Shown here: positions 16,810 through 23,269 of the stretch, one piece after another
Layout of the letters: every line of letters starts with the position of its first letter
How positions within the stretch are numbered: position 1 is the first letter of the stretch
DNA from: an uncultured Lachnospiraceae bacterium
GTDB taxonomy: Bacteria > Bacillota > Clostridia > Lachnospirales > Lachnospiraceae
Direction of reading: 5' to 3'
Assembly: GCA_947652925.1 (NCBI GenBank)
Contig: CANTEW010000024.1
Location: forward strand, 1 to 37,007
Length of the DNA: 37,007 nucleotides
Program-made: the position numbers and the translations under genes
The notes under the pieces: model-generated
The model's input: only the letters and a program-made list of their open reading frames with translations
Database searches by the model: none
Told to the model about the DNA's origin: nothing

Positions 16810-17178
16810 TTAAGTTACAGAGATATTTTCAAGAAGTTGTACCTGATAGCCATCTGGATCTTTGATAAAAAAGAATCGCAGAGATGGATCTGGTGAGATA
16901 GGGCCAACAGGTATACAGTCAAATGTTTTTTTGACTTTTTGGATCATTTCCTGTGCGTTTTCAACTTCAAATCCAATGGAGATCCCTGTATAAAGGGGAG
17001 GATCGCTCTTTTTTTCGATCAGTTCGATGTGGGGCACATCTTTTTGGCCGAGCATAGTTATCCTTTCACCGAACTTGTTTGTAAACTGTTCTAGAATGGG
17101 CATCCCTAACAGTTTATGATAAAAGAGCAGGCTTTTTTCCATATCGGATACTCGCAATGTGACAAAAGTAAATTTCAT
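16810..17178 (-). CDS. VOC-family (glyoxalase/bleomycin-resistance fold) protein
   Basis: A 122-aa single-domain VOC protein with the two beta-alpha-beta-beta-beta repeats: FVTLRVSDMEKSLLFYHKLLGM at the N-terminus and FFFIKDPDGYQVQLLEN at the C-terminus. The final Glu of the metal site (VQLLE) and HIELIE are present. The first metal His usual in glyoxalase I is not in its normal place, so activity as a lactoylglutathione lyase is doubtful. The start at 17178 has GAAAGGGAT upstream. It lies 15 bases downstream of the RACo gene and is very likely co-transcribed with it, so a role in corrinoid-linked metabolism (as in methylmalonyl-CoA epimerase relatives) is possible but unproven. Confidence 0.75.
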   Translation of the reverse strand: MKFTFVTLRVSDMEKSLLFYHKLLGMPILEQFTNKFGERITMLGQKDVPHIELIEKKSDPPLYTGISIGFEVENAQEMIQKVKKTFDCIPVGPISPDPSLRFFFIKDPDGYQVQLLENISVT

Positions 17179-17193
17179 GATGATATCCCTTTC

Positions 17194-19116
17194 TTATTTA
17201 ACATTTGGAAATAAAGAGGCGTCTGTATGAGGGAGAAAACAGCTCGCTATGAATTCATCCATATAAGTAGGTACGATGCTCAATTCCAGGTAAGTCATAT
17301 TTGCAGCCAGTCCGTAAGTTTTTCTTTCTGCTTCTGTGGACATCAGCATTGTGTAGGCCCCTGTCAGGGAAGAATTGCCGATATAATGGAATCTCTCGAT
17401 CTCAATGTCAGGGAACATCCCAATGCGTATGGCGTTTTTCATGTTGATTCCGCTCCCGATCCCTCCGGCCACATAGACCTGGTCGATCATAGACACATCA
17501 AAGTCAATAGAGTGCAGCATAGTGCGGACAGCAGAGAATATAGCACCTTTTGCACGGATAAAATCATCAATGTCCACCTCTGTGATCTGGATGTCTTTGT
17601 TCCCGGCGGCTTCTTCCCGGTATACGAGTATATAGCTGCCCATGCCATGTTCATCATGGAGGATGCGTTTCCCTTCACGGACAAACTTTCCTTTGGGATT
17701 GATGATCCTTGTACGGAACAGTTCACTGATGAGGTCGATGATGCCCGAACCGCATATCCCTACAGGTTTTTCATCCTGGCCGCCTACGATATGGAAGTGA
17801 GGTTCCATGGTATCGGCGTCGATCGTGCATGCTTCAATGGCACCGTCGGTCGCCCGCATCCCACAGCTTATATCGCCTCCCTCGAAAGCCGGTCCCGCTG
17901 AACATGCGCAGCACATCATAAAGTCATTGTTCCCAAATACAAGCTCCCCATTTGTCCCCAGGTCTATGAAAAGTGAAAACTCCGGCTTGTCCCATAAAAG
18001 GCTGACCAGTGTGCCTGCTGTGATATCCCCGCCCACGTAACTGCCCACATTGGGCGCAAATATGATATGGGCATCCGGATGGACATTGAGTCCCAGGTCA
18101 GACGCAAATATGGAATTGGATTTAAAGAAAGCCGGTATATATGGTTCCTGCCGGAGATAGTCTGCGTAGATCCCTGCAAAAAGGTGGTTCATCGTGGTGT
18201 TTGCCGCTACACATATCCTGTAGATATGTTCCGGGGAGATATCTGCATCCTGGCACATCTCCAGGATCAGCGGATTGAGTGTATCGTCGATGATGGCATC
18301 CTGGAGCTGTTTTTGACCGCCTTCTTTTGTGGATCCGATGATCCGGTTTATCACGTCTGCGCCAAATCGGATCTGGGCATTCCCTGTGGAGGCTTTGGAG
18401 AGGATCTTTCCGGATGTCATGTCGATCAGCAGCGCTGCTACGGAGGTGGTCCCGATGTCGATAGCCAGTCCTCCGATCACAGGATCTTCTTTTGCAGGCA
18501 GAACATCATACAGAAAGATATCATCGTCTGTCTTTCCGGCGACACATTGTACATGGAAGTTGCTGTTCCTTAAAGTGACGGGGAGTTTTTTGAGGACAGT
18601 GTAGGTCATGCGCACACGGGAGATACCTGTTGTGTGCTTGACGGCGCGTATCAGCCGTTCGTTGTCCGGCATGGTATCGTCGAGGCTGGGCGCGTCCATA
18701 GATATCTCCAGTAGTTCCATAGAGTTTTCCATAGGGATCCCTGCTGTTTTGATCTTTTCTTTGGCTTCTTCGAAGATTATGGTCTCCTTGGCAGAGCCCA
18801 GGTCGGCGATCTTCATCTTCTTTTTAAAAGCGGACGCCACATCGGGGACTTCTATCTCTACATCTTCTACGATGGTGTTCTCACATGCGAGACGCCATCC
18901 CTGCGCGTATTCTTCCTCGGTGATATGGAGGCTCTTTTTGGAGTGCAGCGTCCCTGCCCTTGACCGTACACGGCATTTGCCGCAGGATCCGTTTCCAGAA
19001 CAGGGGGCGTCGATCACTACATTGGCGCTACGGGCTGTTTCCAGCAGGTTGCTCCCTTTTACGGCTGAGACTGTGGTCGTATGGCCGTCTTCAAAATGAA
19101 ATACTACATCAGGCAT
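17194..19116 (-). CDS. RACo/RamA-type corrinoid-protein reductive activator (2Fe-2S + ASKHA, DUF4445)
   Basis: ATP-dependent reactivase that reduces an oxidised Co(II) corrinoid protein back to Co(I), as known for RACo and related O-demethylase activators. The 640-aa protein has an N-terminal plant-type 2Fe-2S domain with Cys39, Cys45, Cys48 and Cys78 (PCSGNGSCGKC then RLAC). A linker (about residues 95-200) follows, then an ASKHA ATPase core starting at GGLAIDIGTTSVAALLID. LFIDLGTNGELVFGN, CSAGPAFEGGDI and VGICGSGIIDLI are its further phosphate and adenosine motifs. No corrinoid protein or methyltransferase gene lies in this window, so its target is encoded elsewhere. It has its own promoter and a LysR-type site upstream. 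Confidence 0.92.
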   Translation of the reverse strand: MPDVVFHFEDGHTTTVSAVKGSNLLETARSANVVIDAPCSGNGSCGKCRVRSRAGTLHSKKSLHITEEEYAQGWRLACENTIVEDVEIEVPDVASAFKKKMKIADLGSAKETIIFEEAKEKIKTAGIPMENSMELLEISMDAPSLDDTMPDNERLIRAVKHTTGISRVRMTYTVLKKLPVTLRNSNFHVQCVAGKTDDDIFLYDVLPAKEDPVIGGLAIDIGTTSVAALLIDMTSGKILSKASTGNAQIRFGADVINRIIGSTKEGGQKQLQDAIIDDTLNPLILEMCQDADISPEHIYRICVAANTTMNHLFAGIYADYLRQEPYIPAFFKSNSIFASDLGLNVHPDAHIIFAPNVGSYVGGDITAGTLVSLLWDKPEFSLFIDLGTNGELVFGNNDFMMCCACSAGPAFEGGDISCGMRATDGAIEACTIDADTMEPHFHIVGGQDEKPVGICGSGIIDLISELFRTRIINPKGKFVREGKRILHDEHGMGSYILVYREEAAGNKDIQITEVDIDDFIRAKGAIFSAVRTMLHSIDFDVSMIDQVYVAGGIGSGINMKNAIRIGMFPDIEIERFHYIGNSSLTGAYTMLMSTEAERKTYGLAANMTYLELSIVPTYMDEFIASCFLPHTDASLFPNVK

Positions 19117-19166
19117 ATTTTATCTCTCCCTTATTTTTATGGATAGTGGTGTTTTTCGATGTTTTT

Positions 19167-19195
19167 ATTATATCCTTTGTCTTATTTTTCGTAAA
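19167..19195 (-). promoter_or_regulatory. Promoter of the RACo-VOC operon
   Basis: On the minus strand: TTTACG (plus 19190-19195), a 17-base spacer, TATAAT (plus 19167-19172). Transcription would start near 19160, about 44 bases before the RACo ATG. Confidence 0.65.
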
Positions 19196-19216
19196 ACAGA
19201 GAATTGTTGTAGGATA

Positions 19217-19231
19217 ACAACTTTAAGTTGT
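19217..19231. promoter_or_regulatory. LysR-type operator in the divergent RACo/LysR promoter region
   Basis: A perfect 7-bp inverted repeat with a one-base centre (ACAACTT T AAGTTGT), with the T...A ends expected of LysR-type sites. Its centre is about 64 bases upstream of the predicted RACo start, the classical position of the LysR recognition site. It also abuts the TGC-TATACT extended -10 of the LysR gene (19231-19239), which would fit autorepression. The regulator is presumably the adjacent LysR protein. Confidence 0.6.
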
Positions 19232-19239
19232 GCTATACT
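19231..19239 (+). promoter_or_regulatory. Extended -10 promoter of the LysR gene (upstream of the intron)
   Basis: TGC followed by TATACT at 19234-19239; there is no good -35, but the extended TGN motif compensates. Transcription would begin near 19246 and run through a 10-G run (19251-19260) straight into the group II intron. The same TGCTATACT motif is used by the cbi operon promoter at 3505-3513. Confidence 0.5.
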
Positions 19240-19756
19240 GTATTTAGAATGGGGGGGGGGTGCGCCAGTTCGGCGCTAGATATATAACTGGTGGGAATCC
19301 AGTCTGGTAAGGCCTAGCAAGCCGCCAGTGCCGAGTCCTTGGAGCGCCAAAGGCTAACAATGGTGCTTAAGCGTAGGACAGGGAACAGGAACGCCGTAAT
19401 GCGAAAGCGTGAAGTGATTGAGCTCCGTTAGAAAATCGATTGTGTGGGGTGGTCTGCTACCTCCTTGGGTCACCAACAAGGAATAGTCGTTAAAGCGAGA
19501 CTATGAAAACACACCGGAGTCCTAGAGCACGGCATACCTGATATTGTTATATCCAGCGTACCTGGGAGACCTGGACGGTTCTGTACACGAGACAGTAGGG
19601 ACTATCGGCCAAGGCAATGGCGAGTAGGAACGAAGACCGTCGAGGAGTCGGATTCGCCAATAGTACCGATGAAGGAAGTAATGACTCTGGAGGGAAGGGC
19701 GGACAATAAGTTGCTTCTGCTGACAAAACATGGAAAGCACAGGAGGCAGTCATTCT

Positions 19757-20659
19757 ATGGAAAGAGAGAAAGCAGAAATAGCCAGTCTCGTAGAGAAATA
19801 TGGCAGAGTCCAGTCGTTGATGAAATACGTCAACAGCGACACGCTCAAGGAGTCCTACCGCAGACAGCCGAAAGGAAAAGCGGTTGGAACAGACGGGGTG
19901 ACAAAGGAAGAATACGGAGAAAAGCTAGAGGAAAATATAGAAGACCTGATAGCCAGGATGAAGAAGTTTTCCTATAAGCCATATCCGGTACGCAGAGCCT
20001 ATATACCAAAAGGGAATGGGAAAATGCGCGGACTGGGCATCCCGTCATTTGAGGACATAGTGGTACAGGGCGTCTTCAAGGAGATACTGGAAGCGATTTA
20101 TGAGCCGAAGTTCAAAGAGTTCTCTTTTGGGTTCTGGCCAGGAAGAAGCTGCCACGATGCAATCCAGAGGGTAAACAAACATATCATGGCGGATAAAGTC
20201 AATTATATCTTAGATGCTGATATCAAAGGCTTCTTTGAAAGCAGAATCCTACCCTTTGGCAGATACAAAGGGACAAAAGAGTCTTTCGACTTTCTGGGGT
20301 TCACACACTATAACGCAACAAGCCACTGGGGAAAATACTGTGTGCTGCATAGGACAAGCAAAAAGAAGCTGAAGACGAAACGTGAAGCCGTAAAGAAATG
20401 GATATGGGAGCATATGCACGAGAGCATAGCTGATACGATTGAAGCGTTGAATGTGAAACTGACAGGACATTACAGATACTATGGAATCTATGGAAACTAT
20501 GTGGGCCTGCAAAAGTATTATAAGTATGTCCGGGAAGAATTATGGAAAAGCAAGAGACGCAGAGACCAGACCTATTGGCTGACATGGAGGAAATATAGGA
20601 ATATCTTAAAGATACACCCATTGGAGTATCCGAGGATATATCTGAAAAGTGCTTATTAG
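19757..20659 (+). CDS. Group II intron-encoded protein, reverse transcriptase core deleted, maturase part kept
   Basis: A 300-aa reading frame with AGGAGG 10 bases before the ATG. Residues 1-160 match the N-terminal RT blocks: GTDGVTKEEY, RRAYIPKGNGKMRGLGIPSFEDIVVQ, FGFWPGRSCHDAI and YILDADIKGFFE. Then the frame jumps directly to SRILPFGRYKG...TFDFLGFTHY-type sequence (residue 161 on), which normally follows the YADD block. About 120-130 residues, including PQGG and YADD, are therefore missing without a frameshift. The maturase/thumb region and the C-terminal WRKYRNILKIHPLEYPRI stretch are intact. No HNH endonuclease domain is present. Polymerase activity must be lost; splicing help may remain. 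A normal member has about 420 or more residues. Confidence 0.88.
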   Translation: MEREKAEIASLVEKYGRVQSLMKYVNSDTLKESYRRQPKGKAVGTDGVTKEEYGEKLEENIEDLIARMKKFSYKPYPVRRAYIPKGNGKMRGLGIPSFEDIVVQGVFKEILEAIYEPKFKEFSFGFWPGRSCHDAIQRVNKHIMADKVNYILDADIKGFFESRILPFGRYKGTKESFDFLGFTHYNATSHWGKYCVLHRTSKKKLKTKREAVKKWIWEHMHESIADTIEALNVKLTGHYRYYGIYGNYVGLQKYYKYVREELWKSKRRRDQTYWLTWRKYRNILKIHPLEYPRIYLKSAY

Positions 20660-20676
20660 GCGAATGGCTTATTGAA

Positions 20677-20709
20677 GAGCCGTATGCCTTAATAGGGCAC
20701 GTGCGGTTC
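20677..20709 (+). ncRNA. Group II intron domain V (catalytic hairpin)
   Basis: The 33-base hairpin starts GAGCCG and ends CGGTTC, with the catalytic AGC in the 5' arm and a short loop in the middle. It is the best conserved part of group II introns and looks undamaged, which suggests the ribozyme can still splice. Confidence 0.85.
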
Positions 20710-20804
20710 TGTGAGGGGCTTTTGAGACTTGAACCTCTCATCGCAAAAAGAAAAAAGATGAAAGGAAGTGAAAAGTCGAGACAAAGTCTACTCGACGTTC
20801 CAAT

Positions 20805-21689
20805 ATGGATCTTAAACTGTTGGATCATTTTATCACAGTATACCAGACGGGGAGTATCACAGCGGCGGCCAGAGAATTGGATATTTCTCAGCAGGGGTTA
20901 TCAAAGTCGATACAGAATCTGGAACGTGAGCTTGATCTTCCGTTGTTTTTAAGAGAAAAAAATCGTCTGCAGCCGACTTCTTTTGGGAATCTCTTTTATA
21001 CACAAGCGCTCCATCTGACAGGAGAATTCCAGAAGATGCTGGATATGATGGAGGACGCGAGAAAAGGGGCTGCTACTCTGAAGATCGGATTTGCCACCAA
21101 TATCTTTAGCGCGCTCAATGAGATAGAGACAGCCATATGGCGTTTTAGAAAACTGAATCCGGGGATCTTAGTCGAGATATCCAATGAGACGGATCTCGTC
21201 TGTGAAGAAGAGGTGGAAAAAGGAGGATTGGACGTTGCTTTTGGTATGGGATCTTTTTTCTCACCGGATATACGATCCCATTATCTGGCGGAGGAATCCA
21301 TATATGCTCTTGTTCCCGACACACATCCGCTGGCTTCGAGGGAGCTGTTGTATATATCAGATATATGTGAGGAACCCTTGATCACTTCTGACAAGAAAAA
21401 TAAAGGTTATTTCTATCTGAAAGAAGATTTTCAGAAAAAAGGGCTGCTGCCCCGTATCGCGTTCTGGTCAGACGATCCGCAGACACATTTTAGGCTCGTG
21501 CAGAAAAGAATGGGGATCTCACTTTTTCCAGAACATTGGATCTCGCTCTTGAGTAATGTCAGCGATCTAAAAGTGATCCCGCTCGCAGATATCTCGAAAC
21601 GGAAGATCTATGTCATTTATAAGAAACAGGGCAGAGTGCCCCCTGCGTTGAAGGATTTTTTGAGATTTATTTTAGGTCCTGCTATTTAG
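20805..21689 (+). CDS. LysR-family transcriptional regulator
   Basis: A 294-aa regulator of normal LysR length. The winged helix-turn-helix is at residues 1-65 (LLDHFITVYQTGSITAAARELDISQQGLSKSIQNLE, then FLREKNRLQPT). The rest is a periplasmic-binding-like effector domain. It is divergent from the RACo-VOC operon, which is its likely target; the effector is unknown but may be a methylated substrate or other signal for corrinoid-dependent metabolism. The ATG at 20805 has no ribosome site in the intron sequence just before it; the G-run before the intron would be placed 9 bases from the ATG after splicing. The stop TAG (21687-21689) uses the TA target and the first G of the MITE that follows. 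Confidence 0.9.
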   Translation: MDLKLLDHFITVYQTGSITAAARELDISQQGLSKSIQNLERELDLPLFLREKNRLQPTSFGNLFYTQALHLTGEFQKMLDMMEDARKGAATLKIGFATNIFSALNEIETAIWRFRKLNPGILVEISNETDLVCEEEVEKGGLDVAFGMGSFFSPDIRSHYLAEESIYALVPDTHPLASRELLYISDICEEPLITSDKKNKGYFYLKEDFQKKGLLPRIAFWSDDPQTHFRLVQKRMGISLFPEHWISLLSNVSDLKVIPLADISKRKIYVIYKKQGRVPPALKDFLRFILGPAI

Positions 21690-21701
21690 AGAGTGTTTGA
21701 A

Positions 21702-21820
21702 AACCTTCTAAATTCTGTAGATGATCTGGATCTTACAAATGATCTGAGATGATACGTGGCCGCTCAGATCTTTCTATGTACTTTTCTACGAGAAAAGTAC
21801 CAAAAGCGCCGGGGGATCAC
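21702..21820 (+). repeat. Right copy of the MITE-related repeat
   Basis: Matches 16676-16795 in inverse orientation over about 119 bp. Together the two copies bracket the VOC, RACo, intron and LysR genes. The hairpin GTACTTTTCT / AGAAAAGTAC is preserved in both copies with a different 3-base loop. Confidence 0.75.
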
Positions 21821-21902
21821 GGATCCTCATCCGGACCCCTTAAAACGCCGTTTTGGGAATGTACTCATCTATTCAGAGATCATAGTTTGACTGGATGGAG
21901 TA

Positions 21903-21919
21903 TTAGACGTTTTGTCTAA
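21903..21919. promoter_or_regulatory. Palindromic operator candidate upstream of the gal promoter
   Basis: TTAGAC, 5 bases, GTCTAA: a perfect 6-bp inverted repeat ending 6 bases before the -35 box of the galK promoter. A second near-palindrome, TGAAAGCTTTTCA (21927-21939), overlaps the -35 box. Either could bind a GalR/LacI-type or other sugar regulator; none is encoded in the window. Confidence 0.45.
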
Positions 21920-21925
21920 ATATAG

Positions 21926-21954
21926 TTGAAAGCTTTTCAGTAAGAGCATATAAT
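21926..21954 (+). promoter_or_regulatory. galK: galKT promoter, located inside the MITE
   Basis: TTGAAA (21926-21931), exactly 17 bases, TATAAT (21949-21954). Transcription should start near 21961, just before the right terminal repeat of the element, and read into the leader ORF and galK. Confidence 0.75.
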
Positions 21955-22011
21955 GGTGATAGATTGGAGAAGGTTTTAAAACACGCTCTAACGTGAAAGG
22001 AGTTTATTCTT

Positions 22012-22098
22012 ATGAAAGGCAAAAGATCATCGGGTCAGTGTGGAAATGGCACAGCAGCCATCCCAATGACCATGGAGAGGGGAAGAGCAGATGGATAA
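22012..22098 (+). CDS. Possible 28-aa leader peptide overlapping the galK start
   Basis: A short frame with a strong AAAGGAG 10 bases before its ATG at 22012. It encodes a basic 28-residue peptide beginning MKGKRSSGQCG and ends with TAA at 22096-22098, 8 bases inside galK. The ribosome site of this leader is better than that of galK (AGAGGGGAAG), so translation of galK may be coupled to it. The peptide resembles nothing I know; it may equally be non-functional. Confidence 0.4.
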   Translation: MKGKRSSGQCGNGTAAIPMTMERGRADG

Positions 22099-23269
22099 GG
22101 AACAGTTGATAGAGGAGTTTACGGAAGTCTATGGAGGCGGCGGTGAGATCAGGTGCTTCTTTGCACCGGGCAGGGTCAACCTGATCGGGGAGCATACGGA
22201 TTATAATGGGGGCCATGTCTTTCCATGTGCCCTGACTATCGGGACTTATGGTGTGATCCGCAGGAGGGATGATGACAAGCTGCGGTTCTATTCCATGAAT
22301 TTCCAGGAAGTGGGTATGCTGGAGTCGGATCTTTCTCATCTGGAACCTGCAAAAGAGGCAGTGTGGAGCGATTATCCAAAGGGTGTGGTCTGGGCGTTTG
22401 GCGAGAAAGGCCATCCGATCCCCACGGGGTTCGATCTGCTGATCTATGGGAATATCCCGGCGGGATCTGGATTGTCCTCCTCGGCATCCCTGGAAGTACT
22501 CACAGGACTCATGCTGAAAGAAATCTATGGGTTTGAGGGGGTCTCTATGGTGGATGTGGCGCTCATCGGGCAATACTCGGAAAATAATTATAACGGGATG
22601 AACTGCGGGATCATGGATCAGTTTGCCAGCGCTATGGGAAAAAAGGATCATGCCATATTCCTGGATACGGCGACATTGCGATATGAGTATGCGCCTGTGA
22701 GACTGGATGATGCGAAGATCGTGATCACAAACAGTAAAGTAAAGCACAGTCTGGTGGATTCAAAATATAATGAGCGCAGAGAGCAGTGTGAGGAAGCGCT
22801 GAAAGATCTGCAGAAAGTGGCGGATATCGCCCATATCAAGTCGTTGGGAGAGCTTGACAGGGAGACATTTGAGAAATATGAGTTGTCTGTCAAAGACCCT
22901 GTATGCAGGATGCGCGCCAGGCATGCAGTCTGTGAAGACCAGAGGACGATAGAGGCAGTACAGGCTCTGAAAGGCGGGGATCTGAAAAGATTTGGGCGGT
23001 TGATGAACGCTTCCCATGTGTCTTTGCGGGATGACTATGAGGTTTCCTGTGAGGAGATCGATATCCTGGTGGATCTGGCCTGGGAGATCTCCGGCGTGCT
23101 GGGCGCCAGGATCACGGGAGGCGGTTTTGGGGGCTGTACGGTCGCGATCGTCCAAAACGATGCGGTGGACAGATATCAGGATGTCATAGGCCGGGCTTAT
23201 AGAGAGCGCGTGGGTCACAGTGCAGAATTTTATGTAGTGGATATAGGAGATGGAGCATATGCCTTTTAA
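22091..23269 (+). CDS. galK: Galactokinase GalK
   Basis: Phosphorylates galactose to galactose-1-phosphate (Leloir pathway), cytoplasmic. The 392-aa GHMP kinase has the galactokinase signature GRVNLIGEHTDYNGG (residues 27-41), the ATP-loop PAGSGLSSSASLEVLTGL and the C-terminal GGGFGGCTVAIV. MNCGIMDQFASAMG is the other conserved substrate-side region. The ATG at 22091 has AGAGGGGAAG upstream and lies within the tail of a leader ORF. It is followed by galT with an 11-base overlap, and the mglBAC importer in the same window could supply its substrate. Confidence 0.96.
   Translation: MDKEQLIEEFTEVYGGGGEIRCFFAPGRVNLIGEHTDYNGGHVFPCALTIGTYGVIRRRDDDKLRFYSMNFQEVGMLESDLSHLEPAKEAVWSDYPKGVVWAFGEKGHPIPTGFDLLIYGNIPAGSGLSSSASLEVLTGLMLKEIYGFEGVSMVDVALIGQYSENNYNGMNCGIMDQFASAMGKKDHAIFLDTATLRYEYAPVRLDDAKIVITNSKVKHSLVDSKYNERREQCEEALKDLQKVADIAHIKSLGELDRETFEKYELSVKDPVCRMRARHAVCEDQRTIEAVQALKGGDLKRFGRLMNASHVSLRDDYEVSCEEIDILVDLAWEISGVLGARITGGGFGGCTVAIVQNDAVDRYQDVIGRAYRERVGHSAEFYVVDIGDGAYAF

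Larger units (their letters stand above)
19260..20796 (+). mobile_element. Group II intron with internally deleted intron-encoded protein
   Basis: The 5' end fits the group II consensus GTGCG (GTGCGCC from 19260, the last G of a G-run). It is followed by a long structured region (19260-19756, no gene of its own), an RT/maturase reading frame, a clear domain V (20677-20709) and a domain VI hairpin GTCGAG...CTCGAC with a likely bulged A. The 3' end is placed at 20796 because introns of this class end in AC or AT. The intron is about 1.54 kb and lies on the same strand as LysR, in its 5' leader, 8 bases before the LysR start codon. Exact ends are predicted; the G-run leaves the 5' end uncertain by a few bases. 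Confidence 0.85.
21689..21988. mobile_element. 300-bp MITE-like element with 21-bp terminal inverted repeats
   Basis: The ends 21689-21709 and 21968-21988 are inverted repeats matching at 19 of 21 positions (GAG[A/C]GTGTTT... to ...CCTTCT). Both sides are flanked by TA, which fits a 2-bp TA target duplication (IS630/Tc1 type or the IS427 group). There is no transposase frame inside. It holds the right repeat copy (21702-21820), a 10-bp hairpin (21778-21800), a palindrome and a strong promoter reading toward galK. Confidence 0.65.
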
